Positions 9,457-20,244 of a stretch of DNA of 64,000 nt are shown in pieces. A program made the translations under genes and the position numbers. This stretch comes from a bacterium (GTDB taxonomy: Bacteria; Campylobacterota; Campylobacteria; Campylobacterales; Sulfurimonadaceae). The notes under the pieces are model-generated. The model was not told the origin of the DNA. It did no database searches and worked only from the letters and a program-made list of their open reading frames with translations. How positions within the stretch are numbered: position 1 is the first letter of the stretch; the number at the start of each line of letters is the position of its first letter. The DNA is taken from positions 1 to 64,000 of the forward strand of contig JAHJEG010000049.1 of NCBI GenBank assembly GCA_018825665.1, written 5' to 3'.

Positions 9457-10278
9457 TTATGCTTTTCTGGCAATTTTTTCAATTGCATCTCTATTCATAT
9501 CGTTCATCTGGGTATCCATAGCTTTTTGATACATCCCGACCAAGCGATTTGTCTCTATCATCTGTGTCATCATCTTTACGGCATTCACATTACTTTTTTC
9601 TACAAAACCCTGCAGGACGGCACCGCTTTCATCCATACTGTAAAGTTGTGATATGTTTTCATATTTGTAAAGATTGTCACCCTCTTTCTCAAGCAGGGCA
9701 ATATTGTCAGGTTGCGCTATAAAAAACTTTGAAGATTGTGTAAGTTTCACGGAATTCGGCAGGTTTGTAAAAAGCTGACCGTTTTTATCGGCTTCTATAA
9801 TTGTATCCTGCTGATTTATCGAAATTCCGTTTTTACTCATAAAATAGTCATTTGGCAAAACTTCATACCCCTGTTTTGTTATGATTTTTCCATCATCATC
9901 AGTTGTAAACGAACCGTCTCTTGTAAGTCTTATCCCTTGGGGAGTCTTAACCATAAAGAAAAGATTCTCACGAGAAAGTGCAAAATCAAGAGTATTTCCG
10001 CTTTTTTGCATTACGCCGACAGAGTGGTCCGTGTATGCATCCACGACCTGCGGAGCTTTTGTCATGGCTCTATTTAAAAACTGAGCCGATTCTTTCGTAT
10101 TGTTTTCATTTGGAAGCTCGTCCCTTGCTTCTTTATAAAGACGCATAAAATCACCGACAACAAGATTATCTTCTTTAAATCCGACTGTATTAACATTTGC
10201 AAGATTATTGGCAATCGTATCAAGTCTGTTAAACTGAGTAACCATGCCCGCTGCGGAACTATAGTAACCTGTCTGCAT
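9457..10278 (-). CDS. flgF: Flagellar proximal rod protein FlgF (FlgG paralog)
   Basis: Rod motifs (YYSSAAGMVTQFNRLDTIANNLANVNTVGFKED); adjacent to flgG. Confidence 0.85.
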   Translation of the reverse strand: MQTGYYSSAAGMVTQFNRLDTIANNLANVNTVGFKEDNLVVGDFMRLYKEARDELPNENNTKESAQFLNRAMTKAPQVVDAYTDHSVGVMQKSGNTLDFALSRENLFFMVKTPQGIRLTRDGSFTTDDDGKIITKQGYEVLPNDYFMSKNGISINQQDTIIEADKNGQLFTNLPNSVKLTQSSKFFIAQPDNIALLEKEGDNLYKYENISQLYSMDESGAVLQGFVEKSNVNAVKMMTQMIETNRLVGMYQKAMDTQMNDMNRDAIEKIARKA

Positions 10279-10312
10279 AAAATCCCTTTATTAGATCTGT
10301 TTTCAGCTAAAC

Positions 10313-10329
10313 AGCAAATAATGTTCCAA
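10313..10329 (-). promoter_or_regulatory. Sigma54-type promoter upstream of flgF-flgG
   Basis: Minus strand TTGGAACATTATTTGCT: GG-N10-GC spacing, about 35 nt upstream of flgF start. Confidence 0.7.
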
Positions 10330-10421
10330 AAATAAATGCTATATAAAAAAGTTATAGTTAAGTTGATTTGGGTATAATCCACTCTTTAAAAAATCTTAAA
10401 CTTCAAAAGGCATACTCAAAT

Positions 10422-12281
10422 ATGACTGCTAAAGAACTCAATAAAGCCATAGAATCTTTTTTCAATGACAAAAAATCAAAAGACTGTTCCACATATGAAT
10501 CACTCATTCAACTTTTTGATAAACAACCTACAGCCGCACAGGCAAAAAATATTTATAAGCTTATAGTTAAAAACAAGGCTTGTATCTATACTGCTTCAGA
10601 ACATGCAAAAAGACTTAACGACAGAGAAGCCGATGCAAGAAAAGCTGCACAGAGAAAAATGCTTGAAAGTAATGAATTAGACAGCTTTGATATTCTAAAG
10701 GAGCATGAGTTACTTGAATGGTCACGTTCTGATTCACCGGTACGTATGTACCTTAGGGAAATGGGGCAAATACCTCTTTTAACAAAAGAAGAGGAGATAG
10801 AGATATCTAAAAAAATTGAAAGCGGTGAAGGAATCATAATTGACGCAATATGTTCCGTTCCTTATCTTATTGAATTTATTTTAGACTACAGAGAGCCTCT
10901 TATCAATCGTGAAAGAAGAGTAAAAGAGTTATTTAAAAGCTTTGAAGATGAAAAAGATGATGACAGCGACAACGACAATGACGACAATGATGATGATGCC
11001 GATGATGACAAGACAACACTGACTGCCAAAGACAAAAGCAGAGTTGAAAAAGTAACAACAAGCTTTAAAGCCTTAGAAAAAGCAAAAAAAGAGTGGATAA
11101 AACTGGCAGAAAAGATGCCTGACAATCTCGAGGGCGAATTAACGGAAGAGATAGTAAATTATTTCCTCGGAATTACATTTAAAAAAGATGTGCTCAAAGA
11201 AAAACTTTTGGAACTCGGTCCAACCTCAAAACTTATCAATGAACTTGTAAAAGCGATGGAGACTGCACTTAAGAGTGATGAAGGCTACGATAAAGAGTTA
11301 AAAAGACTTGAATACAAGCTTCCTCTTTTCAATGCAACCCTAAAAGCAAATCACAAAGTTCTTATAGGAAAGATCTGCGACCTTAACAAAGAAGATATAG
11401 CGGGAATGGTCCCTGAGGCTACCATGGTCAGTACATATATGGAAATCAAAAAACTTGTACAGACAAAAGAAGCTTCAAAAAACAGCTTTGATATGGAACC
11501 TGAAAAACTGGCAGATATTCTAGAACAGATTAAACGCGGTAAGAATATATCTGAAATCTCCAAAACAAAAATGGCAAAATCAAACCTCAGACTGGTTGTG
11601 TCTATTGCCAAGAGATATACAAATAGAGGTCTTCCTTTCCTTGATCTTATCCAAGAGGGCAATATCGGTCTAATGAAAGCGGTTGACAAGTTTGAATACC
11701 AAAAAGGGTACAAGTTTTCAACCTATGCCACATGGTGGATTCGTCAAGCTATTTCTCGTGCTATTGCGGATCAGGCAAGAACTATACGTATTCCGATTCA
11801 TATGATAGAAACAATCAACCGTATCAACAAAATCATGCGTAAACACCTTCAAGAGCATGGTAAAGAGCCGGATGTGGATACGATTGCAGAAGAGGTCGGC
11901 TTGTCTGTAGAGAAAGTTAAAAATGTTATCAAGATAACTAAAGAACCGATATCTCTTGAAGCACCTATCGGGAACGAAGATGATGGACGTTTTGGAGATT
12001 TCATAGAAGACAAATCATCGATATCACCGTCTGACGCCATACTCAAAGATGATTTAAGAGTACAGATAGAGCATGTACTGGAGCAGCTCAATGAGAGAGA
12101 AAAAGCGGTAATAAAACTCCGCTTTGGTATTATGGACGACGAGAGTGACAGAACGCTCGAAGAGATTGGAAAAGAGCTTAGTGTAACACGTGAAAGAGTC
12201 CGTCAAATCGAATCCAGTGCAATTAAAAAACTGAAGCATCCTAAAGTTGGAAGAAAACTTAAAAATTACATAGAAGAATAG
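10422..12281 (+). CDS. rpoD: RNA polymerase primary sigma factor (sigma70)
   Basis: Region 2 ([42 protein letters not shown]) and region 4 ([21 protein letters not shown]); start refined to MTAKEL. Confidence 0.96.
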   Translation: MTAKELNKAIESFFNDKKSKDCSTYESLIQLFDKQPTAAQAKNIYKLIVKNKACIYTASEHAKRLNDREADARKAAQRKMLESNELDSFDILKEHELLEWSRSDSPVRMYLREMGQIPLLTKEEEIEISKKIESGEGIIIDAICSVPYLIEFILDYREPLINRERRVKELFKSFEDEKDDDSDNDNDDNDDDADDDKTTLTAKDKSRVEKVTTSFKALEKAKKEWIKLAEKMPDNLEGELTEEIVNYFLGITFKKDVLKEKLLELGPTSKLINELVKAMETALKSDEGYDKELKRLEYKLPLFNATLKANHKVLIGKICDLNKEDIAGMVPEATMVSTYMEIKKLVQTKEASKNSFDMEPEKLADILEQIKRGKNISEISKTKMAKSNLRLVVSIAKRYTNRGLPFLDLIQEGNIGLMKAVDKFEYQKGYKFSTYATWWIRQAISRAIADQARTIRIPIHMIETINRINKIMRKHLQEHGKEPDVDTIAEEVGLSVEKVKNVIKITKEPISLEAPIGNEDDGRFGDFIEDKSSISPSDAILKDDLRVQIEHVLEQLNEREKAVIKLRFGIMDDESDRTLEEIGKELSVTRERVRQIESSAIKKLKHPKVGRKLKNYIEE

Positions 12282-12287
12282 TATTCA

Positions 12288-12977
12288 ATGAAAATGACTT
12301 TTGAACAACAATGGCTAGAGTATGATTACAATCCGTTTATACTCTTTAGCTCCAGCGGAAAGGTGCTCTCACTAAACTCTGAAGCACAATTCCTTCTTAG
12401 CGCAACGACGAATCAGGAAATATTCGAACTTGCAACTGCTTATGCGAATGTGACATACGGATTTAAAACTACATTTATTGAATTGGAATTCGGAAGATAT
12501 AAGTTTTTTGGTCTTACAATCGGGTATGAAAATGAGGAAGAGATAGGTATCAAACTTTATCAGGCACCCTCTTTTAAAGTAAACAATCCAAGACCTGACG
12601 GACAACTTACCAATATCTATACTCTTATTGATCTTTGTATATCTACAAACTCTATAAGCTCAAAAATAAACTTCACCAAAAATTTCGACCCGACGATACC
12701 CTCTATAATCATAAATTCAAACAACATAATAAAGCTTTTGAATAAAATATACTCCTGCTTTATGGATAATACGGAAATAGATACAAAGGTATTTATAAGG
12801 GTGGGAGAGCATATAAAATTTGAAGGTAAAAAATATTCCATATTTTCGATTCAAATCAGCGCAGATACAATCGATAGCGCTAAAGTGAACGAGCTTCGAT
12901 ATTTAACCGAGAACAGTAATTTTTATATAGATATCCAAAAAAATATCACGGTGAACATCCCTATGATTTTTTCCTAA
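12288..12977 (+). CDS. PAS-like/sensor-type conserved hypothetical protein
   Basis: N-term PFILFSSSGKVLSLNSEAQFLL resembles a PAS fold; no kinase ATPase motifs; follows rpoD by 6 nt. Confidence 0.4.
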   Translation: MKMTFEQQWLEYDYNPFILFSSSGKVLSLNSEAQFLLSATTNQEIFELATAYANVTYGFKTTFIELEFGRYKFFGLTIGYENEEEIGIKLYQAPSFKVNNPRPDGQLTNIYTLIDLCISTNSISSKINFTKNFDPTIPSIIINSNNIIKLLNKIYSCFMDNTEIDTKVFIRVGEHIKFEGKKYSIFSIQISADTIDSAKVNELRYLTENSNFYIDIQKNITVNIPMIFS

Positions 12978-12990
12978 GTGTTTGCTTAGG
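12973..12990. terminator. Bidirectional intrinsic terminator between convergent genes
   Basis: CCTAAG-TGTTTG-CTTAGG flanked by T-run on the left and A-run on the right. Confidence 0.7.
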
Positions 12991-13510
12991 CAAAAATCTC
13001 TTTGGCACTCATATAGCCCGCTACGATTCCGGCCAGCAACGATGGAAGATAGACAGATATATTTAGCACTTCATTGTTCTTCAAAGCTATAAAACCCAAA
13101 ATAAGAAAAACATACGGAACCAGTCTAAAAAACGATACGCTGCCTCTTGAACCGTGCTTTATACTCTTAAGGCTCAAGGTTTTGATTTTTGCTTTTTCCT
13201 CTTTGACGATAGTTTTTAAATCCAACTCTTCGGCAGGAGTCTCATTTACAGTATCTTCTTCATAAAGCTCATAAGGGTCTTCAATGGTATCGAGCAGATC
13301 TCTTTTTTCTTCTATATTTTCAGATGCAAGCTGCTGGCGTATCATTTTTTTATAAGCAAACATAGAACCCATAATAATAAAAAAACTGCTTAAAAAGGCA
13401 ACTTGAAGATTTATGAAAAATTCAAATGAAATAAAATAAGAAGCCAGGATCAGAAACTCTGAAATACCGAAAAACTTAATAGCTCTTTTCACCATAGTCC
13501 TCATCATCAT
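12986..13510 (-). CDS. Conserved hypothetical membrane protein
   Basis: Four predicted hydrophobic segments; overlaps the upstream AtpZ-like gene. Confidence 0.6.
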   Translation of the reverse strand: MMMRTMVKRAIKFFGISEFLILASYFISFEFFINLQVAFLSSFFIIMGSMFAYKKMIRQQLASENIEEKRDLLDTIEDPYELYEEDTVNETPAEELDLKTIVKEEKAKIKTLSLKSIKHGSRGSVSFFRLVPYVFLILGFIALKNNEVLNISVYLPSLLAGIVAGYMSAKEIFA

Positions 13511-13805
13511 CTTCTTCTAGTTTCTTTTTAACAGCGTATCTCGGTTGTTTTGCGAGTTCTTCATAATCCTTGTACTGTTTTGAATACGCCTTGTACACAT
13601 TTAAGACAGCGGCAGCAATACCGATAAATACACCTACCCAGAACAACCATCCTATATCTGTTAAACTACGCAACAAATAACCGATACCCACACCCATAGC
13701 AACCGCTACGACCATAGATATTCCCAAAGAAAGACTGTCTGCGGCTTCTATTATAGGTTTTATTCTTGGTTTTTCTTCTTCTGTTTCATTTTCATTCTTA
13801 GCCAT
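13476..13805 (-). CDS. AtpZ/AtpI-family membrane protein
   Basis: [47 protein letters not shown]. Confidence 0.75.
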   Translation of the reverse strand: MAKNENETEEEKPRIKPIIEAADSLSLGISMVVAVAMGVGIGYLLRSLTDIGWLFWVGVFIGIAAAVLNVYKAYSKQYKDYEELAKQPRYAVKKKLEEDDDEDYGEKSY

Positions 13806-15090
13806 TTGTGATTACCTTCAATACTTTTTCGCTTGCTTTGATTGTGTTTTCTATCATCTCATCAGTTACTGCCGTGGAGATAAAGCCTGTTTCATAGAGT
13901 GAGCAGGCAAAATAATACCCTTCTTTAAGCATGCCCGCATGAAATTTTGCAAAAAGTTCTGCATCTGAGTCACAGGCGTCTGCGAAGTTCTTAACAGGCT
14001 TCTCATTGAAAAAGAATCCGAACATGCTTCCCCTGACGTCAATCTGCATCGTAATTCCACATGCCAAGGCAGCGTCCCTCATCCCCTCTACCAATCTTTT
14101 TGCACGCCCTTCAAGAACTGATATCACTCTCGCGTTTTGCTTGAGTTTGCTCAGTGCTGCATATCCGGCCGCCATTGCTACAGGATTGCCGCTTAAGGTG
14201 CCTGCCTGATACACCGGTCCTTCAGGCGAAAGCATAGACATAATTTTGCGGGATGCTCCAAAAGCACCGACTGGCATACCGCCGCCTATAACCTTTCCAA
14301 GCGTCACGATATCCGGTTTCGTGCCTGTGATAGACTCAGCACCGTTTACGCTTGCTCTAAAACCGCTCATAACTTCATCAAAAATCAAAAGAGTTCCGTT
14401 TTCATCACAAAGCTTTCTTAATTCTGCCAAAAACTCTTTATCTGCCGGAACCAGCCCCATATTTCCGGCTATTGGCTCGATAATAACACAGGCAATATCT
14501 TTGGAATCTTTGAAACATTTTTTGACACTTTCTATATTGTTGTATTCAGCCAAGAGCGTATGTTTTGTAAAATCTGCAGGAACACCCGGTGAACTCGGGT
14601 TTCCAAAAGTGGCAGCTCCGCTTCCGGCTTGAACCAAAAGAGAGTCACTGTGTCCATGATAGCAGCCCGTAAACTTGACAATATCATCACGACCTGTAAA
14701 ACCGCGCGCCAAACGTATAGCACTCATCACAGCTTCTGTTCCGCTGCTCACAAATCTCACCTTCTCAATCGAGTCAAAAAAGGAGATAACAAGTTTTGCA
14801 AGTTCTGTTTCAGCCTGCGTAGGCGCACCAAAGCTTAATCCGTGTTTTACCGCTTCGATTACGGCCGCTTCTATACTCTCATCTCTGTGTCCAAAAAGAA
14901 GAGGACCCCAGCTTTGTACAAAGTCAATATATTTGTTGCCATCAACATCTGTCAAATACGCACCCTCACCTTCTGTAATGAATAAAGGTGTGCCGCCAAC
15001 GCTTTTAAATGCTCTAACGGGAGAGTTTACCCCGCCCGGAATTAAACTTTGTGCCTCTTCAAATGCTTTTATCGATGCTTCTGTGCTCAT
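13798..15090 (-). CDS. hemL: Glutamate-1-semialdehyde 2,1-aminomutase
   Basis: Family motifs ([51 protein letters not shown]). Confidence 0.96.
   Translation of the reverse strand: MSTEASIKAFEEAQSLIPGGVNSPVRAFKSVGGTPLFITEGEGAYLTDVDGNKYIDFVQSWGPLLFGHRDESIEAAVIEAVKHGLSFGAPTQAETELAKLVISFFDSIEKVRFVSSGTEAVMSAIRLARGFTGRDDIVKFTGCYHGHSDSLLVQAGSGAATFGNPSSPGVPADFTKHTLLAEYNNIESVKKCFKDSKDIACVIIEPIAGNMGLVPADKEFLAELRKLCDENGTLLIFDEVMSGFRASVNGAESITGTKPDIVTLGKVIGGGMPVGAFGASRKIMSMLSPEGPVYQAGTLSGNPVAMAAGYAALSKLKQNARVISVLEGRAKRLVEGMRDAALACGITMQIDVRGSMFGFFFNEKPVKNFADACDSDAELFAKFHAGMLKEGYYFACSLYETGFISTAVTDEMIENTIKASEKVLKVITNG
14056..14065 (-). repeat. GGCATGTGGA word (in hemL)
   Basis: Exact match on minus strand. 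Confidence 0.85.
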
Positions 15091-15181
15091 TTATATGCCT
15101 TAGTATTTTTTCGTAATTATAGCGAAGTTGTATTAATCTATATTTGTTATAATCATTCAAATCTTTTTAAAATTGGAAAAT

Positions 15182-16069
15182 ATGAACCGTTCTTCTTTTG
15201 CTTTCTTTGTTGCATTGTTAATCCACTTCGTATTCATATTGTTATTTTGGCTGCTTGGGACTTTGGCACCTGAAATAAAATCTGAACAAGATACAGAGAA
15301 GAAAATCAGGATATCCCTAAAAGAGATGCCTCCAAAAGATAAAATATCCGGAATTACAAAAGAAAAAATTGAAAAAACACCCATCGCTCCACCGATGCCC
15401 AAAGGTTCCCAGCTTGAAAAACTTGTCAAAAAACCAAATATAAAATTTGAGCCAAAAGAAGTAAAAAAACAGCCTGCCATCAATAAACCCGCAGATGCTC
15501 CGCAACAACAAACTCCGCCTGAGCCAAAAGTACACCCTTTACCTCCCAAAAAGCCTTATATTGAGTTGCTTGATGAAAAACAAGAGCCCGAAGTCCCGCT
15601 CAAGACTAAGCCCGAAAAAGAAAAAGTAGATCCTTTGTATGCCTTGCTTTCTCAAGACAAATCCGAACACGAAGAGAATAAACAAAGTAAAAAAACCGCA
15701 TCAGGGAGCAGTATTAATCAAAATATTAAAGAGCTTTACGGTGACGAATTCGGCAAGCTCACACATGGACAACAGCAGTATATACTGGATAATCAGGAAA
15801 TTATGAGACGTATTACACAGCAGGTCCTCAACCGGGTTGCAAGAGTAAACCTCTCACGTGAGCTGAATGTTAACAGAAGCAATGTGATTGAGTTTTATCT
15901 TCATCCAAACGGAGATATGACAGATTTCAGGTTCCTCAAAAAAAGCGGCTACTACGTCTTAGATGACACAACCAAAGAGACTATAGAATATGCCTACAGC
16001 AGGTATCCAAGACCAAGTGAAAAAACCCTTATAAGATATAATGTTTTTTATAATTTAGCCAGATATTAA
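15182..16069 (+). CDS. TonB-like energy transducer
   Basis: N-terminal TM, Pro/Lys-rich linker, TonB C-terminal-like domain. Confidence 0.75.
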   Translation: MNRSSFAFFVALLIHFVFILLFWLLGTLAPEIKSEQDTEKKIRISLKEMPPKDKISGITKEKIEKTPIAPPMPKGSQLEKLVKKPNIKFEPKEVKKQPAINKPADAPQQQTPPEPKVHPLPPKKPYIELLDEKQEPEVPLKTKPEKEKVDPLYALLSQDKSEHEENKQSKKTASGSSINQNIKELYGDEFGKLTHGQQQYILDNQEIMRRITQQVLNRVARVNLSRELNVNRSNVIEFYLHPNGDMTDFRFLKKSGYYVLDDTTKETIEYAYSRYPRPSEKTLIRYNVFYNLARY

Positions 16070-16083
16070 ATGGCGGTAAAAAA

Positions 16084-17016
16084 TCAGTTATTATCCAGCA
16101 AAGCCAAGGCCCCTTTGTAAACGGGCTCATCTATAAAACCGTACTCCTCATCTACAAAACCTGTTATCCCCATCTCCGCATGCATCTCAAAAAGCTTGAT
16201 TATCACCCGGGCTTTTTTCAGTTCTTCTTTTTTATTGATAAATATCTCATTTACCATTTCTACCTGTTTTGGAGAGATGCACCCTTTTGCATCAAATCCC
16301 ATACTTTTTTCCAGAGATATCCACATGCCAAACTCTTCAAGATTTTTAAAGTCCTGATACACGAATGAAACAGGCTTTACAAAAACTGATTTGCATGTGA
16401 TGAGAAAATGTGACAGCATATACAGCATAGTCGGATTGGAACTCTGTATAAGACTTTGCGGGAGTTTCATATCTGCAAACAGGTCCAAAATACCGAGATA
16501 AAAGGTTGTGACTCTCTTGTCAACCTTAAGCGATGAAAGATTATGCCATGCCGAAGCGGTTTCTATTGAAAGATGGAGTTCGGTTGTTTCATTCAAAAGC
16601 GCCAGCACGCTTTTCACCTCGCTTTTGTCTCTTATTTTTGGAACCCTGATGGCATCGGGCATGAACTGGTTCAAGTATGTTATCTCTTCATAACCGCCCT
16701 CATCCAATGCATTCACACGGACTACCAGTTTTTTATCGCACTCTTTTAGCTCAGATAAAAAAAGAGCACATAAGACCAGGGCAAAGGGTTTTTCCTCTTT
16801 GCTTACCCCGTCCTCAAGATTCAGCATGATACAGTCGGCCTGCAAAGAAGCTATTTTTGACAAATGCTTTATATTGTTACATGAGAGCATCAATGCGGAG
16901 CGAAAATTTTTCTTTTTGTTTATAACCCTGAACGTGGGTTTTGCAAGTTTATCAAGAGCACTTAAGTCTCTGGTGTCATATGCTTTTTGAATTTCATCTA
17001 AAAGATTATTTCTCAT
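16084..17016 (-). CDS. HpcH/HpaI aldolase / citrate lyase beta-subunit (CitE)-like protein
   Basis: RSALMLSCNN..DCIMLNLEDGVSKEEKPFA; LSIETASAWHNL. Confidence 0.75.
   Translation of the reverse strand: MRNNLLDEIQKAYDTRDLSALDKLAKPTFRVINKKKNFRSALMLSCNNIKHLSKIASLQADCIMLNLEDGVSKEEKPFALVLCALFLSELKECDKKLVVRVNALDEGGYEEITYLNQFMPDAIRVPKIRDKSEVKSVLALLNETTELHLSIETASAWHNLSSLKVDKRVTTFYLGILDLFADMKLPQSLIQSSNPTMLYMLSHFLITCKSVFVKPVSFVYQDFKNLEEFGMWISLEKSMGFDAKGCISPKQVEMVNEIFINKKEELKKARVIIKLFEMHAEMGITGFVDEEYGFIDEPVYKGALALLDNN
16320..16329 (-). repeat. GGCATGTGGA word (in citE-like gene)
   Basis: Exact match on minus strand. Confidence 0.85.
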
Positions 17017-17384
17017 TTTTTTACATCTTTGTTTGGTTTTTTCTTTTCATCTTTTTTCTTATCATCTTTATGCAGATAAAAATAAAGTGCCTTTATCTCT
17101 TTATCTGTCAAAAAATATCTTGGCATTGCACTTTTTCTTTCATTCAGAGCCTTATAAAACTCCTTGAATTCAAGCGTATTGATTGCAGGCCCTTCAAATA
17201 TCATCTTTTCTTTTTTGTGCATATATCGGGCAACGATTCTGCCCTCTCCGTGCTCGCCATGGCAATTCTGGCACCCTATGCCTCTTGGATTCTTATAGAG
17301 TTGTGATGCATATTCCGCCGGCGTAATAAAGCTGCTTTTTGAGAACAACAGGAGCGGTAACATTAAAATAAGCATGGTTTTCAT
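17013..17384 (-). CDS. Monoheme c-type cytochrome
   Basis: Signal peptide and CQNCH heme motif; distal Met (SAMPRYFLTDKEI). Confidence 0.85.
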   Translation of the reverse strand: MKTMLILMLPLLLFSKSSFITPAEYASQLYKNPRGIGCQNCHGEHGEGRIVARYMHKKEKMIFEGPAINTLEFKEFYKALNERKSAMPRYFLTDKEIKALYFYLHKDDKKKDEKKKPNKDVKK

Positions 17385-17445
17385 GTAAAGCGACCTTTTA
17401 TCATTAAAACGATATTATAATAAAAAAATAATTTATGGGGTTTAA

Positions 17446-18303
17446 ATGCAACTTCTTGATGGTAAAGCACTCTCACAAAAAATAGAAAAAAATGTAGCTG
17501 TTGGAGTAAAAGAGTTTAAAACAGACACCGGTTCGGTGCCTGGTTTAGCGGTTATACTCGTTGGTCACGACCCGGCTAGCGCAGCTTATGTAAATATGAA
17601 GAAAAAAGCCTGTGACAGAGTGGGTTTTTACTCGGTTACACATGAGATGCCAGAAGATATCTCTCAGCAGGCTATAGAAAACACCATCACTATGATGAAT
17701 AACAATCCCAATATTGACGGTATCCTCATCCAGCTTCCTCTTCCTTCACAGATAGATACTACGAAGATTTTAGAACTCGTAGACCCGAGCAAAGACGTAG
17801 ACGGTTTTCACCCATACAATGTTGGAAGACTCACAACTGGGCTTGACGGTTTTGTTCCGTGTACGCCTCTTGGCGTTATGGAGCTTTTGTCTGAATACGA
17901 TATAGACGTAAAAGGGAAAAACTGTGTAGTCGTAGGGGCTTCAAATATCGTCGGCAAGCCTATGGCCGCTCTGCTTTTAAATGCAAATGCAACTGTTGAG
18001 ATTTGTCATATATTTACGGATGACCTGAAAAAACACACCCTCAATGCAGATGTACTTTTGGTCGGTGTGGGTGTTATAAACCTTATCAAAGAAGATATGG
18101 TCAAAGAAGACGCGATTATCGTTGATATAGGGATCAACAGAGCAGACAACGGCAAACTCGTGGGTGACGTTGACTATGACAATGTAAGCAAAAAATGCTC
18201 CTACATCACTCCTGTTCCAGGCGGAGTCGGACCAATGACAATTGCTATGCTTCTAAGCAATACACTTAAAGCCGCGCAAATAAACGCAAAACAAAGAGGA
18301 TAG
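17446..18303 (+). CDS. folD: Bifunctional methylenetetrahydrofolate dehydrogenase/cyclohydrolase
   Basis: DGILIQLPLPSQI; PCTPLGVMELL; TPVPGGVGPMTIAML. Confidence 0.96.
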   Translation: MQLLDGKALSQKIEKNVAVGVKEFKTDTGSVPGLAVILVGHDPASAAYVNMKKKACDRVGFYSVTHEMPEDISQQAIENTITMMNNNPNIDGILIQLPLPSQIDTTKILELVDPSKDVDGFHPYNVGRLTTGLDGFVPCTPLGVMELLSEYDIDVKGKNCVVVGASNIVGKPMAALLLNANATVEICHIFTDDLKKHTLNADVLLVGVGVINLIKEDMVKEDAIIVDIGINRADNGKLVGDVDYDNVSKKCSYITPVPGGVGPMTIAMLLSNTLKAAQINAKQRG

Positions 18304-19113
18304 ATGAAAAAATTTTTACACAAGACATATAAATTTTCAAACTCTTGGACCGGAACGATTATCATAGTTTTATTTGTTATATTTTTTATAGCTCAGGCCT
18401 TTAGAATTCCCTCCGGATCGATGAAAGACACTCTTTTGGTAGGTGACCATCTTTTTGCAAAAAAATTCGCTTACGGTATCGCTATGCCCCATATACCTTT
18501 TTTGGAGATGTCTATCATGCCATGGAGTGACAAACTTCGCCTTATTGACGGCGACACTCCTTCAAGAGGAGATATCGTTATTTTCAGATATCCTCATAAT
18601 ATCAAACAGCATTTTGTAAAAAGATGTGTAGCTCTTCCGGGTGATGAGCTCTTTGTTTTGGAGAAAAATCTGTATATCCACCACAAAGAAGGGGATGAGT
18701 GGATTCAAAAAGAGTTTCAGGACTACGAGATAGTTGAGTTCTCAGGAAAACTCTGGGTTAAGAACCCTTATATGAAAAAACATCCGGGGATACATCATGA
18801 TGACAAAATCATCAATGACGGACGCTATCCTCAGCAGCTTTTTAATTTTGCTCCTATAAAAGTTGAGCAGGACAATTATTTTATGATGGGTGACAACCGT
18901 GACCATTCAAATGACAGCCGTTTTTGGGGAGCTGTTCCTTATGACAATATCGAAGGAACACCATGGTTTGTGTATTTTAGCGTAACTGACAAATGGGAAA
19001 TCAGATGGGACAGAGTCGGCAAGACTCCGGCAGATTTGGAATCTCAGCACTATCTTGATCTTGCAAAAGAAGAGAGACTCAAAGAAGATAAAGAAGATCA
19101 TGGAATCTATTGA
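18304..19113 (+). CDS. lepB: Signal peptidase I
   Basis: IPSGSMKDTLLVGDHLF; VKRCVALPGDEL; MMGDNRDHSNDSRFWGAVP. Confidence 0.95.
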   Translation: MKKFLHKTYKFSNSWTGTIIIVLFVIFFIAQAFRIPSGSMKDTLLVGDHLFAKKFAYGIAMPHIPFLEMSIMPWSDKLRLIDGDTPSRGDIVIFRYPHNIKQHFVKRCVALPGDELFVLEKNLYIHHKEGDEWIQKEFQDYEIVEFSGKLWVKNPYMKKHPGIHHDDKIINDGRYPQQLFNFAPIKVEQDNYFMMGDNRDHSNDSRFWGAVPYDNIEGTPWFVYFSVTDKWEIRWDRVGKTPADLESQHYLDLAKEERLKEDKEDHGIY

Positions 19114-19777
19114 TATACTAAAAATATCTGCAGCGGTACTTGCCCTTGCAGTTGCCATTATCGGGCATGAGATTATGCACGGTCTTATTGCTTATCTCTA
19201 CGGAGACAGCACTGCAAAAAATGCAGGCAGACTCTCTGTAAACCCGCTCATACATGTTGATTTGGTTGGTACTATTATTGTTCCGGCCACCATGTACTTT
19301 TTGCCTATACTCTTAGGCGGAGAGAGCGGATTTTTATTTGGCTGGGCAAAGCCCGTCCCGATCAATATGGCTACCGTAATAGGCAGAGGCGGATACAATG
19401 CGGCGATGCAAGTGGATTTGGCAGGAATTGTTTATAATTTCACTCTGGCGGCATTTGCTTCCATAGCCGTAGTCTCTATGAGCCAACCGACATCTGCGGA
19501 TAGTCTGGTCTATATATTCTTATATATATTTGTGTTTCAGCTGCTCATCATCAATGTTGTTTTAGGAGTGTTCAACCTCCTTCCTATTCCGCAGTTTGAC
19601 GGTGCACATTTTGTGATGCATCTTGCATTGAAGCACAAGATCAATGCCGTTGCAGAATTTTTCTACAAAAATGAGCGTTACGGCATCATAGTTGTTTTGA
19701 TTATCTTAATGACTCCGTTAAAAGATTATCTGCTGCTTATGCCTGTTCAAACCATACTTAGTTTATTATTATCATAA
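19100..19777 (+). CDS. Site-2 protease family (M50-like) membrane metalloprotease
   Basis: HEIMH zinc motif and NLLPIPQFDGAH; start refined to MESIDI. Confidence 0.85.
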   Translation: MESIDILKISAAVLALAVAIIGHEIMHGLIAYLYGDSTAKNAGRLSVNPLIHVDLVGTIIVPATMYFLPILLGGESGFLFGWAKPVPINMATVIGRGGYNAAMQVDLAGIVYNFTLAAFASIAVVSMSQPTSADSLVYIFLYIFVFQLLIINVVLGVFNLLPIPQFDGAHFVMHLALKHKINAVAEFFYKNERYGIIVVLIILMTPLKDYLLLMPVQTILSLLLS

Positions 19778-19787
19778 AAGGAAAAAA

Positions 19788-20225
19788 ATGAAATTTTATA
19801 TTGCTACTGACCACGCCGGTATCGATCTTAAGGACTATACCGTTGAATTGTTAAACGAAAAAGGACACGAGGTAATAGACCTGGGCCCTTTTTCAAAAGA
19901 CAGAGTGGATTATCCGGATTATGCCGTAAAGGTATCCAAGAGCGTACTGGAAGACAAAGAAGCCCAGGGAATTCTTATTTGCGGTTCGGGAATAGGGATG
20001 AGTATGGCTGCAAACCGCCATCATGGAATACGTGCAGCACTTTGCCATGATGCCTATACGGCGATGGTTGCACGCGGACATAATGACGCGAACATCCTTT
20101 GTTTTGGCGAGCGTATCGTCGGACGAGGCGTTGCTGAATCTATTTTAGATGCGTGGATTGCCGGAAGTTTTGACGGTGGTCGCCACACAGGCCGTGTTGA
20201 GAAGATCGAAGCTATAAACTCTTAG
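19788..20225 (+). CDS. rpiB: Ribose-5-phosphate isomerase B
   Basis: IATDHAGIDLKDY; ICGSGIGMSMAANRHHGIRAALCHD. Confidence 0.95.
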   Translation: MKFYIATDHAGIDLKDYTVELLNEKGHEVIDLGPFSKDRVDYPDYAVKVSKSVLEDKEAQGILICGSGIGMSMAANRHHGIRAALCHDAYTAMVARGHNDANILCFGERIVGRGVAESILDAWIAGSFDGGRHTGRVEKIEAINS

Positions 20226-20244
20226 TAATACACAAGGAAAGAAC

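Noticed and set aside
15157-15549. 130-aa Gly/Phe-rich minus ORF
   Set aside because: Antisense shadow of the Lys/Pro-rich tonB linker.
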